Below the pieces are notes generated by a model. That model saw nothing but the letters and a program-made list of their open reading frames with translations, made no database searches and was not told the DNA's origin. Both the position numbers and the translations under genes were made by a program. From Legionella spiritensis (GTDB lineage Bacteria; Pseudomonadota; Gammaproteobacteria; Legionellales; Legionellaceae), in assembly GCF_900186965.1 (NCBI RefSeq), contig NZ_LT906457.1, positions 2,444,501-2,508,500 on the forward strand: a DNA stretch of 64,000 nt, in the 5' to 3' direction. Positions 1 to 9,523 of this stretch are shown here, one piece after another. Numbering within the stretch: position 1 is the stretch's first letter; each line of letters begins with the position of its first letter.

Positions 1-3000
1 TTGGCCGGTATATAATGAGGAAACTGGGTCATCAAACGGTCAAGGATCATGCGGGACAGGGTTTCATCACCGCGGTTCCACTCATTTAAGGCGTTCAGAT
101 AGATTAAATCAGCAGGCTGTCCGGCAATATCCGGCGAATTATTTAAAGGAACCGGCTCGATAAAACTTGAGCGCATTTCCTGCTGCGCATCTATCCATTG
201 CAACATTTTCTGAGCCTGCTGACTGCCGTTTTTCTTTGCCATAACCAGCATCTTCTTGCCTTTTTCCGGCGTTTTTTCCCCCAAAGCGCCTTCATAATAC
301 AACAAAGCCAACTGGTATTGCGCGTATGCGTTATTATATTCCGCCAGTTGCTTGTAAAGATCAGCGGCATGCTGCACATCCTTCGTCACACCAAGGCCGT
401 ATTGATACATACGTGCCAGCGCCAGCTTGGCTTTCGCGTTACCTTCATCGGAAGACTGCTGGTAATATTTAACGGCATCCGCATAATCCAGTTTGGTTGC
501 AACACCGGTTTCCGATAACAAACCTAACTGATAGTTGGCGTCCCTGTCTCCGAGCGCCGCTGCTTTCTTGTACCATGTTAACGCTTTATGCTCATCCCTT
601 TGACCATTTTTGCCGTTGAAATAGAGACCTGCCAGTTGCGACATGGCCGGAGCAAATCCTTGCTCGGCTGCTTTCAGGTAGAGTGCTTCCGCTTTCTTGA
701 TATTAACCGGCTGACCTTTGCCGTATTCATAAATCAATCCCAAATTAAATTGCCCGATTCGGCTATCTTTGGCAGCGGCCTGTTCATAATTTTCCGTGGC
801 ATTTAAATAGTCGTCATCGACCGTATCAAAAATAAATCCCAAAGCAACGGCCGCCGGAGTATATTTCTGTTTGGCGGCAGAGTACCATTTTTTCGCCTGC
901 TGATAATCCGGTTTGCCGCCAATTCGTCCTAATTGATACAATTTACCCAGCAAATATTGCGCAACAGGTTGCTCCTGCTCTGCGGACAAGGTATACCAAT
1001 GCTCGGCAGCCTGCGGATTGACCTCGCCACCAAGCCCTTTATCAAAAAGAAATGCCAGCTTTAGTTGCGCGTCCTTGTCTCCTTTTTCAGCGAAATGCTG
1101 ATATATATCACGAGCTTGCTTCATATTTTCCGGATCATCCGCCTGCTGCAGATAATAATCGGCCAATAACAAACCGGCTTTGCTGTTATTTTTTTGACGG
1201 GCTTTTTCCAATTCCCCCAAAAACGGTTCACCGGCTTTCTGTTTCAAGACCGCCAGATTCAGATTCGCGTAGGAAAACCCGGAATCGGCCGATTGCTGCA
1301 AAAGAGCCAGACCTTTATCGACATCCTTGCTGACTCCCCGTCCTTCTGAATAATAAGTACCCAAAACAAATGATGTCACAGGGTTCATGGCAGCCTGTTG
1401 ATACCAATACAGGGATTCCACCTCGTTTTCAGGCACCGAAAGGCCGCGCTCATACATAATACCAAGCAAAAGTGCCGCCTCGGGATTATCGGCGCCGGCT
1501 TCCTGTTTTGCGACTTTGAACGCCTTTTTCTGTTTTTCGGGATCATTGTCCATCGCGTTGTAGAAAGCCAGGGGCAGTACCGCCTCGGCAATACCCTGCT
1601 TCGCGGCCCCCTCATACAATTTCTTGATCAACTGCATGCGGTTTTGCCGTGCGGCCACACTTAAATTGGCATTATTTTCTTTCACCAGAAAATCCGCAAG
1701 GCGGTACTGTGCTTCCCCAAAATTATTGGATGCCGCCAGATAATACATGGCCATAGCCTGATTGTGATCAGGCTGCACGATCATTTCCCCTTCCGGATTC
1801 CTGAAACCTTTTTCATAAATATTGGCCAGAGCGTATTGCGCATAAGGATTTCCCTTAAACGCCGCATCAGTCATCCATTCTATTCCCTTCTGATAATCCA
1901 CCGGCGTTGTCTGGCCTTCGAGATACAAAATGCCAAGATTATATTCCGCACGGATATCCTGTTGCGACGCTGCCAGTTCCAGGTACACAATCGCCTGTTG
2001 CGGGTTTTTGGATACGGCTATACCATACTGATAGAGTTGACCGATCTCGTATTGGGAATCGGATTCGCCTAATATGGCATGACCATATAATTTACTCAAA
2101 ACAGCCTGATAATTGGCCTGCTGTTCCCACCCCGATGTCATGGCGCCCAGATAATCAAACAGTTTGGACACATTTTTCTCGGGGTAGGGCCGACCTTCAT
2201 CCATCATGGAATACCAGGGTTCATGACGCAAGACCGGCAGCTCATTATTTTCCAGAACCTGGATTTCCCTGTTAATGGGATAACGCTTGAAAGACCAGTC
2301 GTTAGACTGGTTGCCGTGAAACATCGGTGCCAGAATATCAAAATATTCGCTGATAGCAACTTCGTCAGGGTTGATTAATTGAAACCGGGGCTTATAAAGC
2401 GACGTTCTTGTCAAAACATTCATCCGGGGAGATTGATTGTAATTGTTTTCCTTAAGGGCCAGAGGATTTTGCCAGGCGTTATAGATCCCTCCCAAACGAT
2501 AATCACTGTCGGCAAAATTATCCATTTTGCCATTGGTCAGCCAACGAGCCACCTGATTTTTTACGGATGCCTGATTCTGCGACTTCCGCCTCTCCAGCGT
2601 TTTTTCAGCCTGCGCTTGCCATTGATTAGCCAGATTCTCGTCCGCGTCAACGACTTTGCCTTCCTTATAGAGTACGGCAAGTTTTTTCTGCGCATCAAAA
2701 TTACCATGCTGCGCGGATCGCAGCATCCACCTGAAACCAAGAACAGGATCGTAAAGTCTGCCTTTTTCATCCAGATACATATTCGCTAACGCCAACTCTG
2801 CCCTGGTGTTATTTCCTCTGGCTGCCCGTTCATACCAATCACCGGCTTTGGAAAGGTCGCCTTGCTTTTGAGCGAGCTCTCCCAAAGCCATCATGGCAGG
2901 CACATAGTTTTGTTTCGCTGCCTGCCTTATTAAATCTTCACCCTTCTCCGTATTACGCCCTACCAGCGATCCGGTAAGATACATGGTACCGAGTTTCAAT

Positions 3001-3572
3001 TGAGCTTTCGGATTATCCTGCTCTACGGATTTGTTCAACCAAATCAGACCCAGTTTTCGAGTTCGGCTGTCCCTGCTCTTGATAAAATGGTTCGCCAGGG
3101 TATATTGCGCAATCTTGTTACCATTTTTTGCCGCGTCAATATAATAACGTCTGGCTCCGTCAGGATATTTCCTGGTTCCGAAACCAAACAAATAGGCTGC
3201 GGCACAATACATCTGGGCATTGACATCTCCCGCCGCCGCCACTTTTTTAAACCACTTCAGTGCCAATTCCGGATTATCAACGTTCATTAAATAATAACGG
3301 GCCAGTAATTGCTGGGCAGGAAGGAATCCCTTTTCTGCGGATTTTATAAAATACCGTAATGCAAAATCGTTATTTTTTAATTCCCCAAAACCGTAAAGAC
3401 GCATGCGACCCAGATAATAATCGGCAACAGGATCCCGGCCGGATTGCTGGTAGAGATTTTTTCCCGCCGCAAAATACTCCCCTTTACGATAATCCAGTAA
3501 TCCATCGTTCGCAAAGACAAGTGGACTTCCTGTCGCTGCAACCAGACAAAACCATGGTACCAGTGATTTCAT
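1..3572 (-). CDS. enhC: EnhC, Sel1-repeat enhanced-entry protein (3' end outside window)
   Basis: Open frame of 1190 codons from ATG at 3572 running off the left edge. Residues 1-21 form a signal peptide ending in a small-residue site (LVFA), so the product is periplasmic. The rest is an almost continuous series of Sel1-like helical repeats of about 36 residues, seen as many copies of an A-x-x-x-L-x-x-x-Y-x-x-G pattern (for example 'AQYTLANHF', 'AQLKLGTMYLTG', 'AKLALARMYQYG'). A non-repeat stretch sits in the middle around 'MFHGNQSNDW'. L. pneumophila EnhC is about 1200 residues, so probably only the last few codons are missing. From the literature, EnhC affects host-cell entry and intracellular growth and interferes with the lytic transglycosylase SltL, limiting release of muropeptides that Nod1 detects. 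It is last in an enhA-enhB-enhC operon, 36 bp after enhB. Confidence 0.93.
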   Translation of the reverse strand, partial: MKSLVPWFCLVAATGSPLVFANDGLLDYRKGEYFAAGKNLYQQSGRDPVADYYLGRMRLYGFGELKNNDFALRYFIKSAEKGFLPAQQLLARYYLMNVDNPELALKWFKKVAAAGDVNAQMYCAAAYLFGFGTRKYPDGARRYYIDAAKNGNKIAQYTLANHFIKSRDSRTRKLGLIWLNKSVEQDNPKAQLKLGTMYLTGSLVGRNTEKGEDLIRQAAKQNYVPAMMALGELAQKQGDLSKAGDWYERAARGNNTRAELALANMYLDEKGRLYDPVLGFRWMLRSAQHGNFDAQKKLAVLYKEGKVVDADENLANQWQAQAEKTLERRKSQNQASVKNQVARWLTNGKMDNFADSDYRLGGIYNAWQNPLALKENNYNQSPRMNVLTRTSLYKPRFQLINPDEVAISEYFDILAPMFHGNQSNDWSFKRYPINREIQVLENNELPVLRHEPWYSMMDEGRPYPEKNVSKLFDYLGAMTSGWEQQANYQAVLSKLYGHAILGESDSQYEIGQLYQYGIAVSKNPQQAIVYLELAASQQDIRAEYNLGILYLEGQTTPVDYQKGIEWMTDAAFKGNPYAQYALANIYEKGFRNPEGEMIVQPDHNQAMAMYYLAASNNFGEAQYRLADFLVKENNANLSVAARQNRMQLIKKLYEGAAKQGIAEAVLPLAFYNAMDNDPEKQKKAFKVAKQEAGADNPEAALLLGIMYERGLSVPENEVESLYWYQQAAMNPVTSFVLGTYYSEGRGVSKDVDKGLALLQQSADSGFSYANLNLAVLKQKAGEPFLGELEKARQKNNSKAGLLLADYYLQQADDPENMKQARDIYQHFAEKGDKDAQLKLAFLFDKGLGGEVNPQAAEHWYTLSAEQEQPVAQYLLGKLYQLGRIGGKPDYQQAKKWYSAAKQKYTPAAVALGFIFDTVDDDYLNATENYEQAAAKDSRIGQFNLGLIYEYGKGQPVNIKKAEALYLKAAEQGFAPAMSQLAGLYFNGKNGQRDEHKALTWYKKAAALGDRDANYQLGLLSETGVATKLDYADAVKYYQQSSDEGNAKAKLALARMYQYGLGVTKDVQHAADLYKQLAEYNNAYAQYQLALLYYEGALGEKTPEKGKKMLVMAKKNGSQQAQKMLQWIDAQQEMRSSFIEPVPLNNSPDIAGQPADLIYLNALNEWNRGDETLSRMILDRLMTQFPHYIPA

Positions 3573-3608
3573 GGCATTTCCCCTCATTATTGTTAGCTGC
3601 AATGGTCT

Positions 3609-4142
3609 TTATTCGTATGCGGGAATAATACCATAACGCACTACCGCCCTGACCGCAGCATTTCTTGAACTACTGTTTATCAGCCAATAATTACCCTTGT
3701 TATTTAATCCGTATTTCACATTATTATATTCACACACCCGTAGATTATCCGCACAATCTATAACCCGGCCATAGCGTGATTTTTTGTCAGAAACCGTACA
3801 TAAAAACTTGACCAGTCTCTCATTGGTAGAAAAAACGGCCCATTGCCCTGCCTTGACAATATGGTTTAAAAAGAGACTGCGCGAACTTTCACCATCACGC
3901 ATTTGATAAAGATTCACATCCTGACCCGATTTGTTATAAATTAAATACATGGATTGCGAAGCCCCCACCTCATCGGGCAGGAGATGTAACGCCTTCAGTT
4001 TAAATTGATAACCCAGATCGCGACACCCCGAAGGATTACGATTATCCTTATCGTCTTTATCCTCCTGCTTCGCCGCGGCAAAGCTGGTGATGAAAGCCGT
4101 CAGAAAGAACACCAGACACACAAGTTTCGTTATTGTTTTCAT
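3609..4142 (-). CDS. enhB: EnhB, enhanced-entry locus exported protein
   Basis: A 177-residue protein with an N-terminal signal peptide (MKTITKLVCLVFFLTAFITS, then AAA) followed by an acidic/basic stretch rich in K and D. The mature part has several cysteines (in 'SGCRDLG', 'KFLCTVS', 'VIDCADN', 'RVCEYN') that could form disulfides in the periplasm. No enzymatic motif is visible. The assignment rests on position: the gene starts in the TAATG overlap with the enhA stop and lies 36 bp before enhC, the known enhA-enhB-enhC order of Legionella. The molecular function of EnhB is not established. Residues near the C-terminus ('GNYWLINSSS', 'VRYGIIPAYE') look structured. Confidence 0.85.
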   Translation of the reverse strand: MKTITKLVCLVFFLTAFITSFAAAKQEDKDDKDNRNPSGCRDLGYQFKLKALHLLPDEVGASQSMYLIYNKSGQDVNLYQMRDGESSRSLFLNHIVKAGQWAVFSTNERLVKFLCTVSDKKSRYGRVIDCADNLRVCEYNNVKYGLNNKGNYWLINSSSRNAAVRAVVRYGIIPAYE

Positions 4143-4867
4143 TATCGTTTCCCACTGGTTTTCGACAAGACAGGCCGGATCACAACTTTTGTTCCCATAT
4201 AATTATTTCTTTCATTCGCAAGTTCAACAAAATGATGGTTCATCCACATGGCATCACGAGTAAACATCCTCACACAACCATGACTTGCCCGGTAGCCTGG
4301 AATATCATCCGAGCCGTGCATCGCAAATCCCTTGTGGAAATACATGCAATACGGCATTTTCGCCCCGCCGCGGCCTATTGGGAAAACATTGGATTTGCAT
4401 TTTTCATTTTCCTTGCTGAAAAAATAAAAAATACCGGTCAGGGTGCGACAGGCTTTATTACTGTCGGAACATTTATCGCTGCCTGAGGAAACAGGTCCCC
4501 ACCTGAGCAACCGGCCATTGGTATCGTACGCGCCCCATGCCAGTTTATCCTGATCCACCACAACCAGTTTATTGCCTTCCGGCTTAATCTTTAAGGGAAA
4601 AGGGGAGAAATCCAGTAAGGTTTTGTTCTCCAGATGACGCGGTACCGCAATCTCTTTACCGGCCCATAAATGATTGTACGTTCGATTTATCGCCTGGACG
4701 ATGAAGCGTTGCTCCTCATCGGGAAACAATGTTTGCCAGCTTTGTCCCCGCCCCACTTTAATACATTCGTATTGCGGATAGGCGCATAACCCGGTTCCGT
4801 AATAGGGTGCGGCATACGACAGGACTGACGAAATAGAGAAGACAATGGCTATTACTATTCTTTTCAT
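4142..4867 (-). CDS. enhA: EnhA, L,D-transpeptidase (YkuD fold) family protein
   Basis: A 241-residue exported protein. The start at 4867 (MKRIVIAIVFSISSVLSYA, a clean signal peptide) is preferred over the upstream ATG at 4894 because AGGAA lies about 7 bases before it. The C-terminal half carries the YkuD L,D-transpeptidase signature: 'MHGSDD', then 'ASHGCVRMF', with Cys as the expected nucleophile and the conserved His and Arg present. An N-terminal LysM-like stretch ('VGRGQSWQTLFPDEE') may bind peptidoglycan. Members of this family form 3-3 cross-links in murein or anchor proteins to it. It is first gene of the enh operon and overlaps the enhB start. Its pairing with EnhC, which acts on muropeptide release, is consistent with a cell-wall role; that link is inference. 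Confidence 0.88.
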   Translation of the reverse strand: MKRIVIAIVFSISSVLSYAAPYYGTGLCAYPQYECIKVGRGQSWQTLFPDEEQRFIVQAINRTYNHLWAGKEIAVPRHLENKTLLDFSPFPLKIKPEGNKLVVVDQDKLAWGAYDTNGRLLRWGPVSSGSDKCSDSNKACRTLTGIFYFFSKENEKCKSNVFPIGRGGAKMPYCMYFHKGFAMHGSDDIPGYRASHGCVRMFTRDAMWMNHHFVELANERNNYMGTKVVIRPVLSKTSGKR

Positions 4868-5015
4868 GACGTTATTCCTAACTGTTATAACCATTTAAGA
4901 TGCAAGAAACGTGCTTAAAATAAAACGCACCTCTTTGTATTACTTTTCGTTCACTTGTCTAAAAAGTTTAGCACTTGAATAAAATTTTTATAGATATTAA
5001 CTATAATTACTTTAA
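4868..5015. promoter_or_regulatory. AT-rich divergent promoter region, enhA / GGDEF gene
   Basis: A 148-bp AT-rich gap separates enhA (minus) from the c-di-GMP gene (plus). It must contain both promoters. On the plus strand there is a TATAAT at 5002-5007 and a TATAGA at 4990-4995, the latter 17 bp after TTTAGC (4967-4972). If the 5002 box is used, transcription would start almost at the first ATG (5016), which would favour a slightly later translation start. No operator was recognised. Confidence 0.35.
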
Positions 5016-7556
5016 ATGGTCCATAGAATAACTTCCATGGGTAATAATATTCTTGCAATTGGCACCAATATGAACTCTAGCGAGAAATCGGGCTGCTATG
5101 TAATAAATAATGATATAAAAAAAACACTGAAAAAAACCCGTGACAGCGTCATTGTTTTTAATCAGGATGGACAGATTGTTCTTGTCAACGAAATGGCTGC
5201 CCGTTATTTTCTTCAAGATACTGATAAAATTATCGGTCAAAATGCCTGGGATGTCATTCCCATGCAGAAACTGGCGCACAAACGCCTTTTCCTTAAAGCG
5301 GCAAAATACTTCCAACAGGCCAAAAGCGGTATTCCCCAACAATTCAACTGGGTGGAGTATCTGGATAAACGACCTGTGCAAGCGTTTGACGTTATCTTAA
5401 ATAGCCTGACCCTCCATAACGAACCGGTTATTGTTGCCCGATTAATCGATATTACCCAGGCAAAAATTCTTGAGTGGGTATTATGGTCTCTGGCTGAAAT
5501 ATCCAATCATGGCGGTATTAACGATGTCATTGACGATATTACCCGGTTAGCCAGCAACGTATTTCACACCGATCATGCCTGTGTCATACTCATTGACAGC
5601 TCCGATACCGCTCACTCGGTCAGTTATTATCGTCATGGTGCCAAACAACCCAATATCACGTATCCGCTTCAGGGAACACCTTGCCAGGATGTAAAAAAAA
5701 CACGCAGTATCTATCATTTTAACGGCGATGTTCAAACTCATTATCCTGACGCGTCTATTCTGAAGGAATTAAACGTCCATTCCTATATTGGCGGACCTTT
5801 GATCAACTCCGAAGGACAAATTGTAGGGATTCTCACCCTGTTTAGCGAAACGTCCATAGACGTTAACAAACACAACCGTACGCTTTTCCAGCTGTTCAGC
5901 GAACGGGTATGTCTGGAAATAGAACGTTTGTTGTCTCATCGCAAACTACAATTCCTGGCTAGTATTCCGCAACAGGATCCCAATCCTGTACTTCGCCTGC
6001 AATCCGGCGGCAGCGTACTTTATAGCAATAGTTCGGGTAAAAAAATCCTGGAATACTGGAACAAACTGTTTCATGGCCTGCCAAGGCAGCTTCTCGACGC
6101 CTGTGGACTGGCCAAAAAAAATCGTGATGTTGTCCGGGTGGAAATGGATGTGGCGGATAAAGTTTATTTCTTCATCATCGTCTGGATAGCGGATTTTGAT
6201 CAGGTCAATATCTATGCGACAGACATCACCGAACTGAAACGCGTCCAGCAAAGAATGCGTGATCTGGCTAACTACGACACGCTCACCAACCTGGCTAACC
6301 GGCAATTTTTCGATACTACCCTGAGTTTATGGATAGAAAGAGCAAAAAAAAATAAAGAGGAATTGGCGTTGCTGTTAATTGATATTGACAATTTTAAAAC
6401 CATTAATGATACGCTTGGCCACCAGATTGGTGATATTCTTTTGAAAAATGTAGCCAAACGAATGTCTGGCTGTCTGAGGAAAAATGATTTCATAGCCCGA
6501 CTTGGAGGCGATGAGTTTGTCGTTATCCTGGCCATTACGAATCAGACAGACATTGAAAAAGTAGCCGGCAAAATCAATCAAGCCTTATCCGATCCGTTTG
6601 AATTTGGAGAGTATCACCTGGAAACCGCATGCAGTATTGGCATCTGCTATTATCCGGGAGGCGGTTCTAACGCCGGGGATCTCATGAGAAACGCTGATAT
6701 GGCTATGTATCAAGCCAAGAAAAACGGCAAGAACCAATACGCCATCTATTCCGACAAAGGCTTTGATGAAGTCAGCAACCGATTGATATTTCTGAAAAAA
6801 GATTTAAAAAAAGCCATCTCAAGACAGGAGTTTTATATTGATTACCAGCCCCAGTTCGACTTGCTCTCCGGGAAAATTATCGGTTATGAAGCGTTTATCC
6901 GATGGCGTCATCCTGAAAAAGGACTCATTTCACCCGGTGAATTTATACCGTTAGCGGAACAAACCGGCAGCATCCATTCTCTGGGCTACTGGACCATTGA
7001 ACAGGCGTTAAAAGATTTTTCCACAACCAGAACATCCGTTAGTGACACCAAAATTTCACTCAATATCGCCTTATCGCAACTGAGTGATCAGAATTTTATT
7101 GATAACCTGTGTAATAGCATGGTGAACGCCAACATTCCGAAAGAATCGGTGGTTCTAGACATTGCGGAACAAATATCAACCATCCAGTACCGTCACCTGG
7201 ATACCAATCTGGAAGTTCTCCATTCCGAGGGAATACGGCTTAGTCTGGACAATTTCGGAGCCCAACACTCCAATCTCAACCGCTTGCTGGAAATTCCTTT
7301 TAATTACATCAAAATCGCTCAGAACCTTCTCCATTCTCTCGACCAGCATCCCCGTCAGGGTGCGTTCATCAGCGGCATTATTGAACTGGCCCATAAACTG
7401 GATTTACTGGTCATCCAGAAAGGTGTTGAAAATGCCGAACAAAACGACATGATGAAACAATTGGGGTGTCATTACGCGCAAGGCTATTATTATTGCCGTC
7501 CCTTATCCATTAACGCGCTACAGGAGTTTATTGAGCGTTATGAATCCCGCGACTGA
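5016..7556 (+). CDS. PAS-GAF-GGDEF-(degenerate EAL) c-di-GMP signalling protein
   Basis: An 846-residue cytoplasmic protein. A PAS-like sensor lies at about 35-150 ('SVIVFNQDGQIVLVNEMA'), a GAF domain at about 160-310, a GGDEF domain near 410-575 and an EAL-type domain from about 600 to the end. The GGDEF motif is intact (RLGGDEF, 497-501) and has a perfect RxxD inhibition site (RKND) five residues before it, so diguanylate cyclase activity with product feedback is expected. The EAL domain has lost key residues: EAF for EAL (625-627), LDIAEQ for LEITES, DNFG for DDFG, KIA for KID and VIQKGVEN for VIAEGVET. It is therefore probably not a working phosphodiesterase. Its 3' end overlaps the convergent REC-GGDEF-EAL gene by 19 bp. 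The start could lie later, at 5037 or 5070. Confidence 0.93.
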   Translation: MVHRITSMGNNILAIGTNMNSSEKSGCYVINNDIKKTLKKTRDSVIVFNQDGQIVLVNEMAARYFLQDTDKIIGQNAWDVIPMQKLAHKRLFLKAAKYFQQAKSGIPQQFNWVEYLDKRPVQAFDVILNSLTLHNEPVIVARLIDITQAKILEWVLWSLAEISNHGGINDVIDDITRLASNVFHTDHACVILIDSSDTAHSVSYYRHGAKQPNITYPLQGTPCQDVKKTRSIYHFNGDVQTHYPDASILKELNVHSYIGGPLINSEGQIVGILTLFSETSIDVNKHNRTLFQLFSERVCLEIERLLSHRKLQFLASIPQQDPNPVLRLQSGGSVLYSNSSGKKILEYWNKLFHGLPRQLLDACGLAKKNRDVVRVEMDVADKVYFFIIVWIADFDQVNIYATDITELKRVQQRMRDLANYDTLTNLANRQFFDTTLSLWIERAKKNKEELALLLIDIDNFKTINDTLGHQIGDILLKNVAKRMSGCLRKNDFIARLGGDEFVVILAITNQTDIEKVAGKINQALSDPFEFGEYHLETACSIGICYYPGGGSNAGDLMRNADMAMYQAKKNGKNQYAIYSDKGFDEVSNRLIFLKKDLKKAISRQEFYIDYQPQFDLLSGKIIGYEAFIRWRHPEKGLISPGEFIPLAEQTGSIHSLGYWTIEQALKDFSTTRTSVSDTKISLNIALSQLSDQNFIDNLCNSMVNANIPKESVVLDIAEQISTIQYRHLDTNLEVLHSEGIRLSLDNFGAQHSNLNRLLEIPFNYIKIAQNLLHSLDQHPRQGAFISGIIELAHKLDLLVIQKGVENAEQNDMMKQLGCHYAQGYYYCRPLSINALQEFIERYESRD

Positions 7557-9523
7557 TTATTTTTTCCCGAAATCTGTCCGCCACTTTTCCGCCAGTTTTT
7601 TACAAACCTGATAAATTTAGCAGCAGACATCGGCTTTGCTAAAATATAGCCTTGAATTTCATCACATCCGGCTTTTTTCAAGAAAGCAAATTGATCCTGT
7701 GTTTCCACGCCTTCGGCGATAACGTTTAATTTTAATTCGTGAGAGAGGTTTATGATGGCTTTAATGATTGATGTTTGATTGACATCAATACCGATTCTAT
7801 CCACAAAAGAGTGATCTATTTTCAAGGTATCCAGAGGTAGCTTGCCGAGATAATTTAATGAGGAGTACCCGATTCCAAAATCATCCACCGAAATCTTGAC
7901 CCCACGGTTTAACAAATGACGAAGATCATTTAAGCGCTTGATGGTTGTTTCTCCAGTATTTAGCAGCATGGATTCGGTAATTTCCAATTCGAGGCTATTG
8001 GCATGAATGCCTGTGTTTTGAATCGCGTCAGACACAATCGTCACAATATCGGGATCATTAAATAAACGAGCCGAAATATTAATGGAAGTGATGATGTCAT
8101 TGAAACCAGTCACATCTTGCCATTTACGAATCTGGGCACAGGCTTCGCGCAAAACCCAATGGTCAATTTTCAGGATCAAGTCGGACTCTTCTGCAACAGG
8201 AATAAATTGAATGGGTAATAATATCCCTTTTTCCGGATGCTTCCAGCGCAATAACGCCTCACAACCGATGATTGCGTTGGTACTGATTGAAACCTTGGGT
8301 TGGTACTCAAGAAAAAACTCCTTTTTCTCCAATCCTTTTCGGATCCCCTGTTCCAGCATGATTTTTTCAACAACAATCCGGTGAAGATATTTATCGAAAA
8401 AATTAAATTTGTTTTTCCCATGTTCCTTGGCTTGATACATCGCCATATCAGCATGTTTGATTAATGTTACAGAATCGGTCCCATCTCTGGGATAGACCGA
8501 AATCCCTATACTGGTATTGATATTAATTTCATTATTTTCAATAAGATAAGGTGGATCGCCAATAACATTGATAATACGGTTCGCCACGTTACGAAGCTCT
8601 TCCGGCTTATTGATATTTTTAATGATAATCGTAAATTCATCCCCTCCCAGTCGAGCACTGGCCATGGAAAAATTTTGCGGATTATTGTTATGATGACTGA
8701 CAAAATCGCTTGCCCGTAAAAAACCCGATAATCGGTTTGAAACCTGTTTTAACAACAGATCACCGGCCGTATGACCAAGCGTGTCATTAATTTTCTTAAA
8801 ATCATCCAAATCAAGAAAAAACACACTGAGAAATTTATTGTTTCGTTTGGTATCTAAAAGACTTTGCTCCAGAATTTCCTTGAAGAAAAACCGATTTGGC
8901 AAGCCAGTCAACGTATCATAGTAGGCGAGGTATTTAATTTCTTCCTTTGCCGAAATCAGTTTTTTTACCTGTAATTCAAGTTTTTTGTTGGCTTCTCTTA
9001 ATAGACGAGTTTTCTTTTCAATCTGTCCTTTCATATCTAACTGGAGCAACCATTTTTCACAAAGTGCCAGGGTCATTTGACGTACTTCCGTGATATCAAT
9101 CGGTTTTTTTAGAAGTAACCAACGGCCTTTATGCTGTACTTCGACAAGCATATTTTCCCATGAATAATCAGAATAGGCTGAACAGATGATAATCTGGATA
9201 TTCGGCTCTATGTCAAAAATACGAGAAACCGTCTCAATACCATCCCAACCCGGGGGCATGCGTATATCAACAAAGGCAACAGAATAGGGCTCATTATTAT
9301 CAATGGATTTCTGGATTAACAACAGACCTTCCTGTCCACTATAACAGGAATCAATCTGGATATGTCCCAATGGATTAACAATTTCCTCTTCTTCAAGAAA
9401 TAATTCATCTAATGAATCCATGCGATTTCGTTTATGCGTATTTTTGGTAAATATTTTTCTGAAATCTTTGTGGATCATGGGATTATCATCAATAACGAGT
9501 ATTTTATAATTGGGTTTATCCAC
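7538..9523 (-). CDS. REC-GGDEF-EAL response regulator, c-di-GMP turnover
   Basis: A 661-residue protein from a GTG start at 9523, chosen because GGAGAAAGG lies just upstream and the GTG overlaps the stop of the kinase gene (GTGGATAA). An ATG 57 bp further upstream is in frame but lacks this support. The N-terminal receiver domain has the acidic pair (VIDDN), the phospho-acceptor Asp (FVDIRMP) and Lys (LLKKPID). Then come GGDEF (ARLGGDEF, intact) and EAL (CEALLRW, LEITES, VDDFGIG, KIDHSF, VIAEGVE, all intact), so both synthesis and hydrolysis of c-di-GMP are possible. About 14 extra residues rich in His, Asn and Gln sit between the RxxD site and GGDEF. It is third in the operon with the H-NOX-like sensor and hybrid kinase and is the likely output of that pathway; the same arrangement is known at the L. 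pneumophila Hnox2 locus (lpg2457-2459, from memory). Confidence 0.93.
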   Translation of the reverse strand: MDKPNYKILVIDDNPMIHKDFRKIFTKNTHKRNRMDSLDELFLEEEEIVNPLGHIQIDSCYSGQEGLLLIQKSIDNNEPYSVAFVDIRMPPGWDGIETVSRIFDIEPNIQIIICSAYSDYSWENMLVEVQHKGRWLLLKKPIDITEVRQMTLALCEKWLLQLDMKGQIEKKTRLLREANKKLELQVKKLISAKEEIKYLAYYDTLTGLPNRFFFKEILEQSLLDTKRNNKFLSVFFLDLDDFKKINDTLGHTAGDLLLKQVSNRLSGFLRASDFVSHHNNNPQNFSMASARLGGDEFTIIIKNINKPEELRNVANRIINVIGDPPYLIENNEININTSIGISVYPRDGTDSVTLIKHADMAMYQAKEHGKNKFNFFDKYLHRIVVEKIMLEQGIRKGLEKKEFFLEYQPKVSISTNAIIGCEALLRWKHPEKGILLPIQFIPVAEESDLILKIDHWVLREACAQIRKWQDVTGFNDIITSINISARLFNDPDIVTIVSDAIQNTGIHANSLELEITESMLLNTGETTIKRLNDLRHLLNRGVKISVDDFGIGYSSLNYLGKLPLDTLKIDHSFVDRIGIDVNQTSIIKAIINLSHELKLNVIAEGVETQDQFAFLKKAGCDEIQGYILAKPMSAAKFIRFVKNWRKSGGQISGKNNQSRDS

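Noticed and set aside
198-3290. Several plus-strand frames across the first 3.3 kb
   Set aside because: They are shadows of enhC, whose minus-strand frame is open throughout and encodes signal peptide and Sel1 repeats.
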